The notes under the pieces are model-generated. The model was not told the DNA's origin, searched no databases, and saw only the letters and a list, made by a program, of their open reading frames with translations. DNA of 56,592 nucleotides from an uncultured Lachnospiraceae bacterium (lineage in GTDB: Bacteria; Bacillota; Clostridia; Lachnospirales; Lachnospiraceae), in assembly GCA_900553355.1 (NCBI GenBank), contig USDK01000010.1, positions 1 through 56,592 on the forward strand, read 5' to 3'. Of the stretch, positions 23,224 through 31,935 are shown one piece after another (within the stretch, counting starts at the first letter, position 1; every line of letters begins with the position of its first letter). A program made the translations under genes and the position numbers.

Positions 23224-25281
23224 TTATTTTGTCAAAAGCATCATAATGTCGTTGCTTCTCTGCACAAATGCTGTCATCTCATCTGGATTCAGTGGTTTGT
23301 GTGCCAGCATCGCCAAGTCATACAGCTGTTTGCAGATCATTCCGGTATTTTCGCTGTCCTTATGCTCTGCCACATACTGTACCAGCGGATGATTGGCATT
23401 CAGGATCAATGTCGTCTCTCCGCCCATACCCATGCCCATATCGGCCATGCCGTACATCTTCATCATTTCCTGCATCCTGCGGCTCTGCTCGGATAAAGTG
23501 ATCATCGCAGCCACTTTATCGTCTTTGAGCTTTTCGGTCTTAACTTCCAGTTTATCATTACCCAGCTCTTTCCGGAAGATTTCTGTCAGATCGTCTGCTT
23601 TCTTCTGGAATGCTTCTTTTTCTTCCTCGCCCACCTCTTCTTTGGACTGTTCGCTTAAGTCTGCATCGATCCGCTGGAACTGGATGGTCGGATAACGCTG
23701 TTCTAACTGCGTAATAAACGGAGAGTCAATGTTGTGTCCCAGGATCACAGCATCCTGCCCCTGGCTCTTGAAGAGATTGATATACTGACTCTGCTGGATC
23801 TCATCCGTTACATAATAGATGGTTGTCTTCTTCTCTTCCGCCTTCTCGCCGTCCTGCTTCTCTTCGTCTTTCTTATCCTCCGGCGCTTCCAGAGTGCCTC
23901 CGTTTTCTTCAACACAGTCCTTCAAGGTCAGATACTTATGATCCAGATTCTTGAAGAGGATGGCGTCTTTCATCTTGTCACAGAACTTCTCATCTTTCAG
24001 GCAGCCGAACTTGATAAATGGACTGATGCTGTCCCAGTATTTCTCATAGTCTTCTCGCTTGGTCTTGCACATGCCGGCCAGCTTGTCTGCCACCTTCTTG
24101 GAAATATAATCTGCGATCTTATTCACAAATCCGTCGTTCTGCAGGGCGCTTCTTGATACGTTCAGCGGAAGGTCCGGACAATCGATGACTCCCTTTAATA
24201 CCATCAGGAATTCCGGGATTACTTCTTTAATGTTATCCGCAATAAATACCTGGTTGTTGTAAAGCTTGATGGTTCCCTCGATAGAATCATACTCGGTATT
24301 AATTCTTGGGAAGTAGAGGATTCCTTTTAAATTGAACGGATAATCCATATTCAGGTGGATCCAGAACAGTGGTTCTTTATAATCCAGGAATACCTTACGG
24401 TAGAATTCCAGATAATCCTCATCGCTGCACTCATTCGGGTGCTTTGTCCACAGCGGATGAATGTCACTGATGGAAACCTGACGCTTCTGGATCTTTACCT
24501 TCTCTTTGGCCGGCTCTACTTCCACCATTTCTTTCTCGCCGTTTTCATTTTCCTTTTCTTCCATCTTTGCATCTTCATGGATGTGCTCGATGACCACATC
24601 ATCATCCTTCAAATCTGCCTCGTCGATGGTCTCATACTCAGGTTCTGCATTTTCTTTGGACAGGAAAATCTCTACCGGCATGAAGGAACAGTATTTCTCC
24701 AGAACCTCTCTGACACGGTACTCATTGGCAAACTCCAGGCTGTCATCATTGAGGTACAGGGTCATGGTGGAGCCTACTTCTGTCTTGGTTCCTTCATCCA
24801 TCTCATAGTCTGTGCCGCCCTGGCTGACCCAGTGTACCGGTTTCGCCCCTTCTTTGTATGAAAGGGTATCGATATGCACTTCATCGGCCACCATGAACGC
24901 AGAGTAGAAGCCCAGTCCGAAGTGTCCGATCATATCGTCTTCTGTGGTTTTATCTTTATATTTCTCCAGGAATTCGGTAGCGCCGGAAAAGGCGATCTGG
25001 GTAATATACTCCTCCACCTCGTCCGCAGTCATACCGATACCATTATCTGTAAACTTCAAGGTCTTCTCTTCCGGATTTACCTCTACCTTGATCGCCGGTT
25101 TATAATCATCCGGAAGCTGGTATTCTCCCATCACATCCAGCTTTTTCAGCTTGGTGATGGCGTCACATCCGTTAGATACCATCTCTCTTACGAAAATATC
25201 ATGGTCAGAATAGACCCATTTCTTTATAATTGGAAATATGTTTTCACTGCTTATCGATAAGCTTCCTTTTTTTGCTGCCAT
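23224..25281 (-). CDS. htpG: Molecular chaperone HtpG (Hsp90)
   Basis: Bacterial Hsp90 of about 685 residues. The GHKL ATPase domain shows ELVSN-like MVSNGCDAITKL, DNGIGMT and GHFGLGFYSAFMV; the middle domain has NVSRSALQND; the C-terminal dimerisation domain ends the protein. A Glu/Lys-rich charged linker (about 220-270) and another acidic insert (about 480-500) make it longer than Escherichia coli HtpG, as in many clostridia. The ATG at 25281 has GGAG eight bases upstream. A CIRCE operator lies before the promoter, so HrcA control is predicted. Confidence 0.96.
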   Translation of the reverse strand: MAAKKGSLSISSENIFPIIKKWVYSDHDIFVREMVSNGCDAITKLKKLDVMGEYQLPDDYKPAIKVEVNPEEKTLKFTDNGIGMTADEVEEYITQIAFSGATEFLEKYKDKTTEDDMIGHFGLGFYSAFMVADEVHIDTLSYKEGAKPVHWVSQGGTDYEMDEGTKTEVGSTMTLYLNDDSLEFANEYRVREVLEKYCSFMPVEIFLSKENAEPEYETIDEADLKDDDVVIEHIHEDAKMEEKENENGEKEMVEVEPAKEKVKIQKRQVSISDIHPLWTKHPNECSDEDYLEFYRKVFLDYKEPLFWIHLNMDYPFNLKGILYFPRINTEYDSIEGTIKLYNNQVFIADNIKEVIPEFLMVLKGVIDCPDLPLNVSRSALQNDGFVNKIADYISKKVADKLAGMCKTKREDYEKYWDSISPFIKFGCLKDEKFCDKMKDAILFKNLDHKYLTLKDCVEENGGTLEAPEDKKDEEKQDGEKAEEKKTTIYYVTDEIQQSQYINLFKSQGQDAVILGHNIDSPFITQLEQRYPTIQFQRIDADLSEQSKEEVGEEEKEAFQKKADDLTEIFRKELGNDKLEVKTEKLKDDKVAAMITLSEQSRRMQEMMKMYGMADMGMGMGGETTLILNANHPLVQYVAEHKDSENTGMICKQLYDLAMLAHKPLNPDEMTAFVQRSNDIMMLLTK

Positions 25282-25336
25282 TTCTATCACTCCTATTATA
25301 TTTGCGGTCTGCTTCCGCTTTTTTCATCTAACAGAT

Positions 25337-25365
25337 ATGATAATACCAGCAAAAATAAATGTCAA
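25337..25365 (-). promoter_or_regulatory. htpG promoter
   Basis: On the minus strand: TTGACA (25360-25365), 17 bases, TATCAT (25337-25342). Start expected near 25330, 49 bases before the htpG ATG. Confidence 0.75.
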
Positions 25366-25372
25366 TAGAAAA

Positions 25373-25399
25373 TTAGCACTCTTTTAAAAAGAGTGCTAA
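25373..25399. promoter_or_regulatory. CIRCE operator (HrcA site)
   Basis: Perfect match to the CIRCE consensus: TTAGCACTC, nine bases, GAGTGCTAA. It ends seven bases upstream of the -35 box of htpG rather than overlapping the start point as is usual, and begins six bases after the stop of the flavodoxin-like gene. Confidence 0.92.
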
Positions 25400-25404
25400 C
25401 AATT

Positions 25405-25956
25405 CTATGAAATTGATTTTCCAAATTCATATGCTTTCTTAAGCTCCGGCTTTCCTTCGATGTCTCCCACATCTCCATTTCCTCCGGCCAGTACATGCCC
25501 CAGATTTTTCCACCTGAGATGATCCATCAGATGGTCAAAATAAAGGACTACATCCTCGAATCCGTTTCCTTCGGCCGCCATCAGAAGCCCACAGGCTCTG
25601 CCGTTTCCGCGGAGCAGATTGCCATCGCCTTCTTCCAGGGCAAATAACCGGTCTATTGCCGTGCGGATCTGGCCGCTCATATTCCAGTAATATAACGGCG
25701 TCGCCATGATGACCACGTCACATCCCTTCACTGCCGGATAGATCTGGTTCATATCATCTCTCTGTACACAGGGACATTCTTTGCTGCTGTGGCCTCCGAA
25801 ACATCCTTTGCAGCCGTGGATATCCATGCTGTCAAGATGAAATTCTGTCACCTGATTACCTGCTTCTTCTGCGCCCTTCGTAAATTCCTTTACAAGTGCA
25901 GAAGTGTTTCCATTCTTTCTTGGACTTCCATTTAAAATTACAATTTTCTTGCTCAT
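25405..25956 (-). CDS. Flavodoxin-fold NAD(P)H-dependent reductase
   Basis: A 183-residue FMN reductase-type flavoprotein. The phosphate-binding loop is NGSPRKNGNTS (9-19), and ATPLYYWNMSGQIRTAIDR is the usual flavin-contact region. Cysteines at GCKGC and ECPC near 48-65 are typical of the iron-sulfur flavoprotein-like subgroup. Second gene of a pair of similar reductases, 27 bases after the first. With an HxlR regulator opposite, a role against quinones, nitro compounds or other electrophiles is likely but inferred. Confidence 0.88.
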   Translation of the reverse strand: MSKKIVILNGSPRKNGNTSALVKEFTKGAEEAGNQVTEFHLDSMDIHGCKGCFGGHSSKECPCVQRDDMNQIYPAVKGCDVVIMATPLYYWNMSGQIRTAIDRLFALEEGDGNLLRGNGRACGLLMAAEGNGFEDVVLYFDHLMDHLRWKNLGHVLAGGNGDVGDIEGKPELKKAYEFGKSIS

Positions 25957-25983
25957 GAAAAAACACTCCTTTTACGTCTGAAT

Positions 25984-26529
25984 TTAAAGGCTTTCTGCCA
26001 GCTCTGCCGCCTGTCTGCATCCGTCTGTCTTATCAATATCGCCTACGTTCAGAACTCCAGGCACAAGAACTTCTCCTGCCATATGCCATTTCATAAGAGC
26101 TGCGGAACGTTCGATCGGAATCCGCACGCCGTCCAGGACAGACATATCATCCTCTTCACAGCAGGCAATCAGCGCGCATTCTTTTCCTGCGATATCCTTT
26201 CCTGCCACGCAGAAAGAGTACATCTTATCCAGCACCCCTTTGATCTGTGCCGGGATAGAATACCAGTACACCGGCATTGTAAACACTACTGCGTCTGCCT
26301 CCAGGATTGCCGGAGCCATCGTGTTAAAGTCGTCATCAAATGAACAGGCCTTTCCGCTCTTATAGCAGGTCTCACAGGCATGGCAGCCTCCCACGTTCAT
26401 CATAGCCGCATCAAACCGGGTAACTGTATGCCCCTTTTCTTCTGCCGCTTTGATAAACGCATCCGTCATGGCAAAGCTGTTTCCGTTTTTCCTTGGGCTT
26501 CCTGTAATCACAACAATTTTTTTACTCAT
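25984..26529 (-). CDS. Flavodoxin-fold NADPH-dependent FMN reductase
   Basis: A 181-residue paralogue of the next gene (MSKKIVVITGSPRKNGNS at the start, MPVYWYSIPAQIKGVLDK in the flavin site, and cysteines in GGCHACETC). I chose the ATG at 26529 since AGGAGG stands nine bases upstream; a longer frame has no supporting site. Divergent from the HxlR gene with a shared 148-base control region. Confidence 0.88.
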   Translation of the reverse strand: MSKKIVVITGSPRKNGNSFAMTDAFIKAAEEKGHTVTRFDAAMMNVGGCHACETCYKSGKACSFDDDFNTMAPAILEADAVVFTMPVYWYSIPAQIKGVLDKMYSFCVAGKDIAGKECALIACCEEDDMSVLDGVRIPIERSAALMKWHMAGEVLVPGVLNVGDIDKTDGCRQAAELAESL

Positions 26530-26559
26530 ATTCATTCTCCTCCTGTTCTCCTGGCGAAA

Positions 26560-26588
26560 TTGACTTTTTTCGCTGCTGATATTATAAT
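26560..26588 (+). promoter_or_regulatory. Promoter of the HxlR-family gene
   Basis: TTGACT (26560-26565), 17 bases, TATAAT (26583-26588); start near 26595. On the other strand TTGGTT and TATAAT with 16 bases between form a candidate promoter for the reductase pair in the same segment. Confidence 0.7.
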
Positions 26589-26612
26589 CATAGCAAGAAT
26601 AGAACCAAAAAC

Positions 26613-26660
26613 AAGTACGCACATATAAGTGCGATACTTACAAGAAAGTTATATACTTAC
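26613..26660. promoter_or_regulatory. Candidate HxlR operators
   Basis: ATACTTAC occurs at 26634-26641 and again at 26653-26660, 19 bases apart, and an imperfect dyad (AAGTA-CGCAC with GTGCG-ATACTT) spans 26613-26639. They lie downstream of the regulator promoter and upstream of the reductase promoter, where binding could repress one or both. Confidence 0.5.
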
Positions 26661-26677
26661 CAAAAGGAGAGTTTAAA

Positions 26678-27010
26678 ATGGGTAAACGATGTATCTCGAA
26701 TGAAAACTTAAGTTCTACCGGATTCAGCTATACTTTGTCACTGATCAATGGAAAATATAAAATGACGATTCTCTACACATTGATGGAGTTCGGCGTTGTC
26801 CGGTTTAATGAAATGAAAAAATACATCGGAGGGATTTCCTATAAGACCTTGAGTTCTACTCTAAAAGAACTGGAGGCAGATCAGCTGGTACACCGGGAAG
26901 AATATCCTCAGATTCCTCCCAAGGTTGAATACAGCCTGACAGACCGGGGCAAATCCCTGATCCCGATCCTGGATGGAATGTGCGAGTGGGGAGACAAAAA
27001 CCGCTTATAA
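26678..27010 (+). CDS. HxlR/MarR-like winged-helix regulator
   Basis: A 110-residue HxlR-family repressor: FSYTLSLINGKYKMTILYTLM, then the recognition region FNEMKKYIGGISYKTLSSTLKELEADQLV and the wing PPKVEYSLTDRGKSL. The cysteine that many HxlR sensors carry just before the first helix is absent at its usual place; Cys5 lies nine residues earlier and could serve as redox sensor. AAGGAGAG precedes the start. Divergent from two flavoprotein reductases, the usual targets of such regulators. Confidence 0.92.
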   Translation: MGKRCISNENLSSTGFSYTLSLINGKYKMTILYTLMEFGVVRFNEMKKYIGGISYKTLSSTLKELEADQLVHREEYPQIPPKVEYSLTDRGKSLIPILDGMCEWGDKNRL

Positions 27011-27014
27011 TATC

Positions 27015-27054
27015 AGAAGAAGCAGCGTTATGGCGAAAACGCTGCTTCTTCTTT
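27015..27054. terminator. Bidirectional terminator, hxlR / ABC permease
   Basis: Perfect 15-bp stem (AGAAGAAGCAGCGTT with its complement) around an eight-base loop, between the converging HxlR and FtsX-type genes. Confidence 0.88.
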
Positions 27055-27073
27055 GATTACTCCATTTATTTTG

Positions 27074-30000
27074 TTACTCAATGCTCTTCAATGATTCCAC
27101 CATATCAATCTTCCTGAGTTTAAAGAACATCACGCCGTTGACGATCATAGAAAAGGCGATGGTAAATGCCAGGCTGTATATGTAGCTTGGCAGGTTGATG
27201 ATCCGCCCGAACATGGCTGCATCCACTTCCACGGTCTGGATCACAAACAGATGCAGCACCTTGCCGAGTCCGACGCCCACCAGGGCTCCGATCAGCGTCA
27301 GCAGAATGTTTTCACGGTAAACATATCCAGCCACCTCCCGGTCATAGAATCCCAGTACCTTTAACGTGGCCAGTTCCCTCTGCCGCTCCGTTATATTGAT
27401 GGTATTCAGATTATACAGCACTACAAAGGCCAGCATTCCTGCTGAGACGATCAGCACGATGATGACCAGGTTCAGGCTTCCCAGCATATCGTCCAGCTGT
27501 TTCTGTATATCATGCATATAGGTGACACTTAAAACTTCATCCCTTGCCACAATCTGTTCTCCGGCATCTTCCATCTCTTTATTCGTCATGGAATCATCCA
27601 TCTGGAACAAGATACAGTTACACTCCAGATCCTTGCCCGTCACTTTTTTATAATAAGACGGCGTCATATAAATATAGTGCCCCATATAATTCTCACAGAT
27701 ATGCGCGATGGTCAGCCCATGGCTTCCACCGTCTTCGTCTTTCAGCTCTATGGTATCTCCTGCTTCTGCATTCAAAAGTTTTGCCGTCTTTTCACTGATA
27801 ATGGCGCCATCATCAGAAAGCCTATATTCTTCCTTCGTAACCCGGTCATGGAAACTGAAATATTCACTGCTCTTATCAGGATCCTTCAGGATCGTCAGAT
27901 AAGCATCGTGTTCATCATCGCCGTGAGCCAGCGATACATTCATCATATACGCATCCATAAAACGTTCAATATCCGGGTCCTTTTCCATAAACGACTCCAG
28001 ATTTTCACGATCCTCTTCGGTAACGTTTTCCTGGAGATACGCACTGCCATCGTAAGTCTGGATCTCCTCATACTGAAGATCTGCAATCTCATAGATAGAA
28101 TCCCTGAGTCCAAATCCTACAACCATCAGCGCCATACATCCGCCGATTCCGAATATAGTCATGAAGAACCGCTTTTTATAGCGCATCAGATTACGCACGG
28201 TAGACTTCCAGGTAAAGTTCAGACGTTTCCAGATAAAGGGGATATACTCCAGAAATACTCGTTTCCCAATCTTTGGGGCTGGAGGCCGCATCAGGGATGC
28301 CGGCTGCTCTCCCAGTTCTTTGTAGCAGGCAAAAAGGGTCGCCAGCATCGTGCAGGCAAGAGCCGCCACGGACGCCTGGATCGCATAGGACCAGGCATAG
28401 GGAACCAGAATTTCCGGAATGTGCTGATACATGATTCCATAGGCATAGATAATAATATAGGGCAGAACCTTTTCCCCGATCAGCACACCTGTGATGCTTC
28501 CTCCCACCGTCGCCAGCAGGGCATATCCCAGATATTTGGAGGCGATGGTAAAACGGTCATAGCCCAGGGCCTTCATGGTACCAATCTCAATCCTCTGTTC
28601 TTCTACCATACGGGTCATACTGGTCAGACTGATCAATGCAGCCACCAGGAAAAACAGCACCGGAAAAACTCTGCCGATTGCCCGCATACGATCTGCATTT
28701 TCTCCATATCCGTCATATTCTGTCAGATTACTGCGGTCATAGATATACCACTGGGGATCTTCCACGTCTGAAAGCTGTTCCTGGGCATCTAAAAGTTCTT
28801 TCTCACCGTCAGCCAGTTCTTTTTCTGCTTCAGCCTTTCCTTCTTCATATTCCTTCTTTGCATCTGCAAGCTGCGCCTCGCTCTCGGAAAGCTTCGCCTC
28901 GCCGTCAGCCAGCGTTTTCTCCTGGGTGTTGATTTCGGCCCAGCCATCGTCGATCTGCTGTTGTCCGGACTGGATCTGTGCCCACGCGCTGTCCAGCTGC
29001 GCTTTCGTGGCGTCCAGTGTGGTCTTTGCCTGTGCAAGCTCTGCCGCTCCGTCGGAAAGCTGCTGTCGCACTGCATCCAGCTTTTGCTGGCTGCTCTGAT
29101 AGTCTGCCTCCCGGTCATTTAAAGTATTTTCTGTTTCTGTCGCAGTTGCCTCAAGGGCGCTGCGAGTTTCCTGGATCTGAGAAAGCTGCCCCTGCGCTTT
29201 CGCAAGCTCTTCCTGACACTGGGCGTATTCTTCTGTTCCATCTGTCAGATTTTTCAGCCGTTCCTCCAGTGTCTGGATCATCTGTTCCAGTCCCGAAATC
29301 TGAGTATCAAGACCAGCAATCTGATCTGTCAGCTGCTGATAACCTGCCCAGCCTTCATCCAGCTGCTGCCGGTATGTAGAAAGTCCTGCCTCTCCCTGCT
29401 GGATCTGTTCTTCCGCTGCAGGCTTCTGGGCATTATATTCTGCAAGGCCGCTTTCATATTCTGCCTGTCCGGCCTTCCACTGAGCCAGGCCGCTCTCATA
29501 CTGGCTTCTGGCGCTGTCGATCTCCTTCTGGCTGCTGTTTAACTTCGCCTTTCCCTCTTCTAACTGCGCCCGCCCACTTTCAACCTGGGACTTTGCATCT
29601 GCAAGCCGGGATTCACCGTCCGCGATCTGGGCCGCTGCATCCGCAAGCTTCTGGTCTGCCTTTGCCTGCCCGTCTTCCAGTTCCTTCCAGCCTTTATCGA
29701 TCTCATCCTGTACCTCTTCCCGGATCTCCTCTTTCCGGATCTTACCTCTCTCTCCGGTAATCTCTTCGATCCGGTCCATCACGTCAGAGACCAGGCTTTC
29801 ATACTCGTCCGTATAGGCCGTCAGTTCTTCTGCACCTTCCACCTTTACATATGCTTCCGTATATACATCCAGCGCAAAAGTCTGGCTGGGCACCATCATA
29901 AAGGCGCTTACGCTTCCGCTGCCGATCGTGGAGCTTCCGCGTTCAAAGGAAATATAGCAGGGGCTGTTCCCGACGCCTACCACCTTATATTCATCCGTTT

Positions 30001-30478
30001 TCAGTGTATCCTCAAGAGGATCGTCTGTCCCGGACTTTAACGTTACCGTATCACCGACCTGATACCCCATGTCTTCATCCATAAGACATTCCCCCACTTT
30101 TTCGGGGAGACGCCCGTCGGTTACCGTTACTTCATTGACGTCATCTGTCAGTGCCATCACATGAAACACATACTGGCGGTCCTCAGTCTCACACAGGAAA
30201 TCTGAACTGTAGGACCCTTCTGCCAGTTCCACTCCGTCCACATCTTCGATGGCATCGATATCGTCTTCCGTAAGGCCGAGGGTACTCATCACCTGGATAT
30301 CCATCAGGTTTTCCGCATCAAAATAAGCATCCCCCGTGATCCGCATGGACGGCTCCGAGGAACGAATGCCGGAAAAGAAGGCTACGCCCATCGCTACAAT
30401 GAAAAAAATGGACAGAAAGCGCCCCGGACTTTTCCGGATCTCCATATAAAAATTTTTACGTGATGCCTTTGTACCCAT
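27074..30478 (-). CDS. FtsX-type ABC permease with long extracytoplasmic coiled coil
   Basis: A 1134-residue permease of the MacB/FtsX class. One membrane helix near residue 20-40, an extracytoplasmic domain (about 45-240), a long heptad-rich stretch (about 245-580, rich in Ala, Glu, Gln and Leu), a three-helix FtsX block (about 610-740, beginning after the motif ERMRAIGRVFPVLFFLVAALISLTSMTR in part), a helix near 775, a second extracytoplasmic domain, and a second FtsX block (about 1010-1130). It probably couples ATP use to mechanical action or export at the cell surface. Its ATPase is encoded 45 bases upstream. Confidence 0.9.
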   Translation of the reverse strand: MGTKASRKNFYMEIRKSPGRFLSIFFIVAMGVAFFSGIRSSEPSMRITGDAYFDAENLMDIQVMSTLGLTEDDIDAIEDVDGVELAEGSYSSDFLCETEDRQYVFHVMALTDDVNEVTVTDGRLPEKVGECLMDEDMGYQVGDTVTLKSGTDDPLEDTLKTDEYKVVGVGNSPCYISFERGSSTIGSGSVSAFMMVPSQTFALDVYTEAYVKVEGAEELTAYTDEYESLVSDVMDRIEEITGERGKIRKEEIREEVQDEIDKGWKELEDGQAKADQKLADAAAQIADGESRLADAKSQVESGRAQLEEGKAKLNSSQKEIDSARSQYESGLAQWKAGQAEYESGLAEYNAQKPAAEEQIQQGEAGLSTYRQQLDEGWAGYQQLTDQIAGLDTQISGLEQMIQTLEERLKNLTDGTEEYAQCQEELAKAQGQLSQIQETRSALEATATETENTLNDREADYQSSQQKLDAVRQQLSDGAAELAQAKTTLDATKAQLDSAWAQIQSGQQQIDDGWAEINTQEKTLADGEAKLSESEAQLADAKKEYEEGKAEAEKELADGEKELLDAQEQLSDVEDPQWYIYDRSNLTEYDGYGENADRMRAIGRVFPVLFFLVAALISLTSMTRMVEEQRIEIGTMKALGYDRFTIASKYLGYALLATVGGSITGVLIGEKVLPYIIIYAYGIMYQHIPEILVPYAWSYAIQASVAALACTMLATLFACYKELGEQPASLMRPPAPKIGKRVFLEYIPFIWKRLNFTWKSTVRNLMRYKKRFFMTIFGIGGCMALMVVGFGLRDSIYEIADLQYEEIQTYDGSAYLQENVTEEDRENLESFMEKDPDIERFMDAYMMNVSLAHGDDEHDAYLTILKDPDKSSEYFSFHDRVTKEEYRLSDDGAIISEKTAKLLNAEAGDTIELKDEDGGSHGLTIAHICENYMGHYIYMTPSYYKKVTGKDLECNCILFQMDDSMTNKEMEDAGEQIVARDEVLSVTYMHDIQKQLDDMLGSLNLVIIVLIVSAGMLAFVVLYNLNTINITERQRELATLKVLGFYDREVAGYVYRENILLTLIGALVGVGLGKVLHLFVIQTVEVDAAMFGRIINLPSYIYSLAFTIAFSMIVNGVMFFKLRKIDMVESLKSIE

Positions 30479-30523
30479 GCCACATGCTCCTGATGCTCTC
30501 TTAAATACTTCTTACTGCTATCC

Positions 30524-31228
30524 CTACCACTCGATCGTCTCTACCGGCACCGGATGCGCATTTTCTATGATTTTTTCCACCTTGCCGTTTTTGATATGGA
30601 TGACCCGGTCTGCCATCGGCGCGATTGCCGAATTGTGAGTGATCAGGATCACCGTCATGCCTCTTTCTCTGCAGGTGTCCTGCAAAAGCTTCAGAATGGA
30701 TTTACCTGTATTATAGTCCAGAGCCCCGGTCGGCTCGTCACACAGAAGAAGCTTGGGATTCTTGGCCAGCGCCCTGGCAATGGAAACTCTCTGCTGCTCA
30801 CCGCCGGACAGCTGGGCCGGAAAGTTATTGATCCTATCAAGGAGGCCCACTTCTTCCATCACCATCCGGGCGTCCATCGGGTCTTTACAGATCTGGAGAG
30901 CCAGTTCTACATTTTCCAGTGCGGTCAGATTGGGGACCAGATTATAGAACTGGAATACGAATCCGATATCATCTCTCCGGTACGCGGTCAGCTGCCTGGG
31001 TGAATACTGCGCAATATCTTCCCCGTCTACCAGCACTTCTCCCTCCGTTGCCGTGTCCATTCCTCCTAAAATATTCAGAACAGTGGTCTTACCAGCCCCG
31101 CTGGGTCCCACCACCACAGCAAATTCACCGCGCCGGATCTCGAAATCGATTCCCGCCGCGGCCATGATCTGTACTTCTCCCATCTGGTATATTTTTTTCA
31201 CATTTTTTAATGTGACGAATCCATCCAT
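30524..31228 (-). CDS. ABC transporter ATP-binding protein (MacB/LolD type)
   Basis: A 234-residue ATPase with Walker A GPSGAGKTT, Q-loop QFYNLVPNLTALENV, signature LSGGEQQRVSIARAL, Walker B LLLCDEPTGALD and the switch histidine in LITHN. The VPNLTALENVELAL region is typical for partners of FtsX-type permeases. I prefer the ATG at 31228, which has GGAGG seven bases upstream. Together with the following permease it forms a complete exporter or mechanotransmission complex. Confidence 0.93.
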   Translation of the reverse strand: MDGFVTLKNVKKIYQMGEVQIMAAAGIDFEIRRGEFAVVVGPSGAGKTTVLNILGGMDTATEGEVLVDGEDIAQYSPRQLTAYRRDDIGFVFQFYNLVPNLTALENVELALQICKDPMDARMVMEEVGLLDRINNFPAQLSGGEQQRVSIARALAKNPKLLLCDEPTGALDYNTGKSILKLLQDTCRERGMTVILITHNSAIAPMADRVIHIKNGKVEKIIENAHPVPVETIEW

Positions 31229-31290
31229 TCTGCGTCCTCCAAAAATAAGCATTGTCTAATTGTATTATATCATTTATAATTTCAATTGGA

Positions 31291-31322
31291 AATCTTTCAT
31301 TTATAAACTATTATGAAAGATT
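31291..31322. promoter_or_regulatory. Perfect 10-bp inverted repeat between divergent genes
   Basis: AATCTTTCAT and ATGAAAGATT, 12 bases apart, lie between the ABC operon and the acetyltransferase gene. On the minus side a -10 box TATAAT (in 31267-31275) with a weak -35 (TTTCCA) lies just downstream of one arm. Likely an operator for a dimeric regulator, not otherwise identified. Confidence 0.5.
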
Positions 31323-31351
31323 TATGAAATTTAAAGTGAGGCGAAAGATTT

Positions 31352-31858
31352 ATGAATAATGAGGCAACCTTTGTTCCAGCGAAGACAGATGAACAGATCC
31401 GGGACATCGCCGTCCTGGCCGAAGAAATCTGGCATCAGCATTTCACCCCGATCATCGGAGAGGATCAGGTCAACTATATGGTAGAAAAATTTCAGTCTTA
31501 TCCGGCGCTGAAAACCCAGACCCAGGAAGAAGGCTATGAATACTTCCAGATCCGATGCGATGGTGATCTGGCCGGATATACAGGCGTACATGCCGAACAG
31601 GATGCACTCTTTCTGAGCAAACTATACTTGCATCAAAGTTTCCGGGGACGCCACCTGGCGACCAGAGCCTTAGAATTCCTGACCAGTCTGTGCCGGGACC
31701 GGGGCCTGAAAAAAATCTGGCTGACCTGTAATAAACATAATGAAAATACCCTGCAGATTTATCATCATCTGGGATTCAAAGTCACCGACACCCAGGAGGC
31801 AGATATCGGCGGCGGTTTCATCATGGACGATTACATTATGACCTACAACATTCCTTAA
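31352..31858 (+). CDS. GNAT family N-acetyltransferase
   Basis: A 168-residue acetyltransferase with the CoA loop at LHQSFRGRHLATRALEFL (about 90-107) and the following ENTLQIYHHLGFKV motif. Substrate unknown. GAGG stands about ten bases before the ATG. Divergent from the ABC exporter across a short region with an inverted repeat; strong terminator behind it. Confidence 0.9.
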   Translation: MNNEATFVPAKTDEQIRDIAVLAEEIWHQHFTPIIGEDQVNYMVEKFQSYPALKTQTQEEGYEYFQIRCDGDLAGYTGVHAEQDALFLSKLYLHQSFRGRHLATRALEFLTSLCRDRGLKKIWLTCNKHNENTLQIYHHLGFKVTDTQEADIGGGFIMDDYIMTYNIP

Positions 31859-31872
31859 GAACATTTTCCCAT

Positions 31873-31922
31873 AAAAGAGGGGCGGCCACACTAAATCATT
31901 AGCGGGGCCGCCCCTCTTTTCT
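31873..31922. terminator. Bidirectional terminator, acetyltransferase / purF-like gene
   Basis: 15-bp GC-rich stem AAAAGAGGGGCGGCC (31873-31887) with its complement (31906-31920), T-rich after the plus-strand arm and A-rich before it. Confidence 0.92.
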
Positions 31923-31935
31923 TCTTTGTCACTTT

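Noticed and set aside
27677..28771. A 364-codon open frame antisense to the FtsX-type permease
   Set aside because: Low-complexity shadow of the permease coding sequence, without start signals or a known family.
28780..29700. DNA tandem repeats in the ABC permease gene
   Set aside because: The similarity comes from heptad coding of a coiled coil; DNA copies are too diverged to be a real tandem array.
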